From: JBHGBM01 sp041946965
GTDB taxonomy: Bacteria; Acidobacteriota; Terriglobia; Bryobacterales; Bryobacteraceae
Reading direction: 5' to 3'
Assembly (NCBI GenBank): GCA_041946965.1
Contig: JBHGBM010000107.1
Coordinates: 1 to 16,242, forward strand
Length of the DNA stretch: 16,242 nucleotides
Part shown: piece by piece, positions 14,570-16,242 of the stretch
How the letters are laid out: each line of letters starts with the position of its first letter
How positions within the stretch are numbered: position 1 is the first letter of the stretch
Notes under the pieces: generated by a model
What the model was told of the DNA's origin: nothing
The model's database searches: none
Seen by the model: only the letters and a program-made list of their open reading frames with translations
Position numbers and translations under genes: made by a program

Positions 14570-16242
14570 ATTCTCGCGCAATGGCGGGAGCCTGGAGCGG
14601 CAAGACGCGAAGATACGTGCCGCCCGCGAGCAGTCCCTTCTCCGGGCTGCCTTTGCGCTGCCAAACGAAGACCGCGTTGGTGAAGAAGGGCTGGCCGTCG
14701 TCTACCGGCAGCAACAGCCCCGTGCTCCAGGCAAAGTGGTCCGGGCCGATCTCCAGGTGATGGATGCTGTTGCGCGTGCCGTAACGCGGCTCGAAACGCG
14801 GCCGCGCGGCCTTATAGGGCGCGAGCAGCACCACAGACGTCACCGCGGAGCGCGCCGAGGGATAGCGGAACTCCACTTGCGGCGCCGGGATGTGTTCGGC
14901 GCCGCGCACTCCCAGCCAGCCGCGCAGGGGCTCGCGCTGCCCGTCGTAGATCCGCATGGAGGTCTTGGGAGGCGGCACGATCATCTCGAGCGCAAGGTTC
15001 ACATCGGAGTTCTCAGACCACCAGGCAAGGCGCGCGGGGTCCTGCGACCACTTGTCCATGGGGCCGAGCTGCCACACGTTGCGGATTTCCGCGCCGGGAT
15101 CGGCGGCCATGGAGTCGATCACCAGAGCGTATTCGCCCTTGATCCACAGGACGATGCGCTCGTGGTCGCCCCAGGCGCCGGCGCCGCGGCCCTGCCCGAA
15201 GCTCCAACCGTAGCGGCCGGACCAATAGCCGCCCTGGTAGCGGGCCTGAATCAGGGCGGCGTGCCTGGTGAAGTCGGCGCGGAGCAAACGCGCGTCGGCG
15301 CCGGACTGGTTTCCCCCGTTGACGTTGAGCGTGCTGTGGGCTTCGGTGGATTTTCCGTAGGGGCCGAAGGGGTCGCTCATCTCGTAGGTGAGGATGCCCG
15401 GGTCGGCGACGAGAGCGCGTCCGCCGGAGCGCAAAACCAGCGACAGCCGGCTGAGGTGGCCGTGGCCGCCGCCCCAGGTACTGGCGTCGAAGGCGAGGTA
15501 GTCCGCGCCGGGCGACCACGAGGTGCGCGAGAAGACCTGGCCGGCGTAGGGGAAGGACTGGTCGAGCGGCGGCTCCGCCGGCGCCTCCAGCCCGAGGCGG
15601 CGGATCATCTCCGCGCGCGATCGCAGCCGGGAGAACGCCTCAGGGTCGCGATAGGCGGCGCTGGCGTCGTTCACGCCGAACAGCTCGCTCTGGGCGCCGT
15701 AGTCGAGCGCGCGCACCAGCATGCGAGGGTCGGCGTGGGCGTCGGCGGCGGGGTCGATCTTCGGCAGCAGCAGGTAATTGGCGATGACGTTGGTCATCCA
15801 GCCGGCGTAGCTGGGGGTGCGCTCGATGTGGACGCCGTCGGGTAGAAATTGGGTCGCAAGGGCGTTGCGCATGCCGCTGATGCCGGTTTCGAGCATTCGC
15901 CCGGCGCCGGGCAGAAAGGGAAAGCGCAGGGCCGTCAACACCAGCGAATCGAGCTGCGCGATGCGGAAGTTGCCGTACGCGGTGAGGTGGCGCGCGAGGT
16001 AATCAGCCTGGCGCTCCATGGAATCCAGCACGCGTTTCACGAATGCGTCGTCGAACGTCGGGCTGTCCAGGAATACGGCCAGCGCGCCGCCCCACCCCGG
16101 CGTCATGCTGCTGCCCAGCCGGATGCTCAGGGTGAGCATGTTGTCGCCGGAGCGCGCGGTGGTGGCGGTGGCGTAGGGATCTTCGCGCAGCCAGTCCTCG
16201 ATGTAGGCGCGGGCGGCGCGGGCGTAGCGCTCGTCGCGGGTG
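14568..16242 (-). CDS. Heparinase II/III-like polysaccharide lyase (5' end outside the window)
   Basis: The frame runs open from the window edge (RYARAARAYIEDWLRED..) through 557 visible residues to TAG 14570-14568. The first half is an alpha/alpha-toroid with family features: YGNFRIAQLDS, FPFLPGAG, FLPDGVHIERTPSYAGW. The second half is the Heparinase_II_III beta-sandwich: GGGHGHLSRLSLVLRSGG (His codons near 15456-15464), ADPGILTYE, then STEAHSTLNVNG and later WQLGPMDKW. In this fold a His and a Tyr carry out beta-elimination of uronic-acid glycans; both kinds of residue are present in the right blocks. The Met at 16139 is internal, so the true start and signal peptide are off the window. The product is probably periplasmic; the substrate is not known. 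It is followed 7 bp later by the AlkD-like gene. Confidence 0.85.
   Translation of the reverse strand, partial: TRDERYARAARAYIEDWLREDPYATATTARSGDNMLTLSIRLGSSMTPGWGGALAVFLDSPTFDDAFVKRVLDSMERQADYLARHLTAYGNFRIAQLDSLVLTALRFPFLPGAGRMLETGISGMRNALATQFLPDGVHIERTPSYAGWMTNVIANYLLLPKIDPAADAHADPRMLVRALDYGAQSELFGVNDASAAYRDPEAFSRLRSRAEMIRRLGLEAPAEPPLDQSFPYAGQVFSRTSWSPGADYLAFDASTWGGGHGHLSRLSLVLRSGGRALVADPGILTYEMSDPFGPYGKSTEAHSTLNVNGGNQSGADARLLRADFTRHAALIQARYQGGYWSGRYGWSFGQGRGAGAWGDHERIVLWIKGEYALVIDSMAADPGAEIRNVWQLGPMDKWSQDPARLAWWSENSDVNLALEMIVPPPKTSMRIYDGQREPLRGWLGVRGAEHIPAPQVEFRYPSARSAVTSVVLLAPYKAARPRFEPRYGTRNSIHHLEIGPDHFAWSTGLLLPVDDGQPFFTNAVFVWQRKGSPEKGLLAGGTYLRVLPLQAPAIARE

Noticed and set aside
14487..15845. 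Plus-strand open frame of 452 codons over the heparinase-like gene
   Set aside because: It has no domain signal and a Gly/Ala/Val/Arg-rich composition. The minus strand carries the lyase motifs.

Overview
The window is GC-rich DNA that looks like the chromosome of an acidobacterium of the Solibacter/Bryobacterales type. The pointers are gene-family content only: a kinase fused to a TolB-like propeller, a Tat-tagged enolase-superfamily enzyme, an exported RraA-like protein, FG-GAP/VCBS proteins, a DUF5060 glycoside hydrolase and a heparinase II/III-like protein. No rRNA, tRNA, CRISPR array, transposase or phage gene was found. The taxonomic call is inference.

Layout. (1) 21-50 is a strong hairpin terminator. 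(2) 137-2466 is the wreck of one long Ser/Thr kinase-TM-propeller gene. It is broken by a one-base deletion near 254, in-frame stops TAG (802), TAA (1108) and TGA (2386), and loss of its 3' end. (3) 2541-2915 encodes a small exported beta-rich protein. (4) 2980-7067 is a same-strand group: exported RraA-like protein, Tat-tagged galactonate-dehydratase-like enzyme, secreted three-domain glycoside hydrolase, and a 53-residue very acidic protein with a possible promoter of its own. (5) 7068-7815 is a scar region holding a probable C-terminal scrap of a TonB-dependent receptor (minus strand) and a frameshifted PAP2 phosphatase. (6) 7816-9579 (minus) is a large secreted alpha/beta-hydrolase of acetylxylan-esterase type. 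Head-to-head with it, 20 bp away, starts (7) a tightly coupled plus-strand trio, 9600-13830: FG-GAP protein, L-2-hydroxyglutarate oxidase-like flavoenzyme (lhgO) and a second FG-GAP protein, joined by stop/start overlaps. (8) 13823-16242 (minus) holds a heparinase II/III-like lyase, open at the window edge, followed 7 bp later by an AlkD-like DNA glycosylase. That gene overlaps the FG-GAP gene tail-to-tail by 8 bp.

How it fits together. Most intact genes encode exported carbohydrate-active or sugar-acid enzymes: a lyase-type toroid protein, an esterase, a glycoside hydrolase, a sugar-acid dehydratase-like enzyme and an aldolase-like RraA protein. They would fit a scavenging locus for acylated or uronic-acid-containing glycans, but no substrate can be read from the sequence. 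The best leads are the exported RraA/enolase pair, an Asp-to-Glu change at a metal-ligand position in an otherwise perfectly spaced galactonate-dehydratase active site, the lhgO gene sandwiched between two propeller genes, and the decay of three separate genes beside fully intact neighbours.
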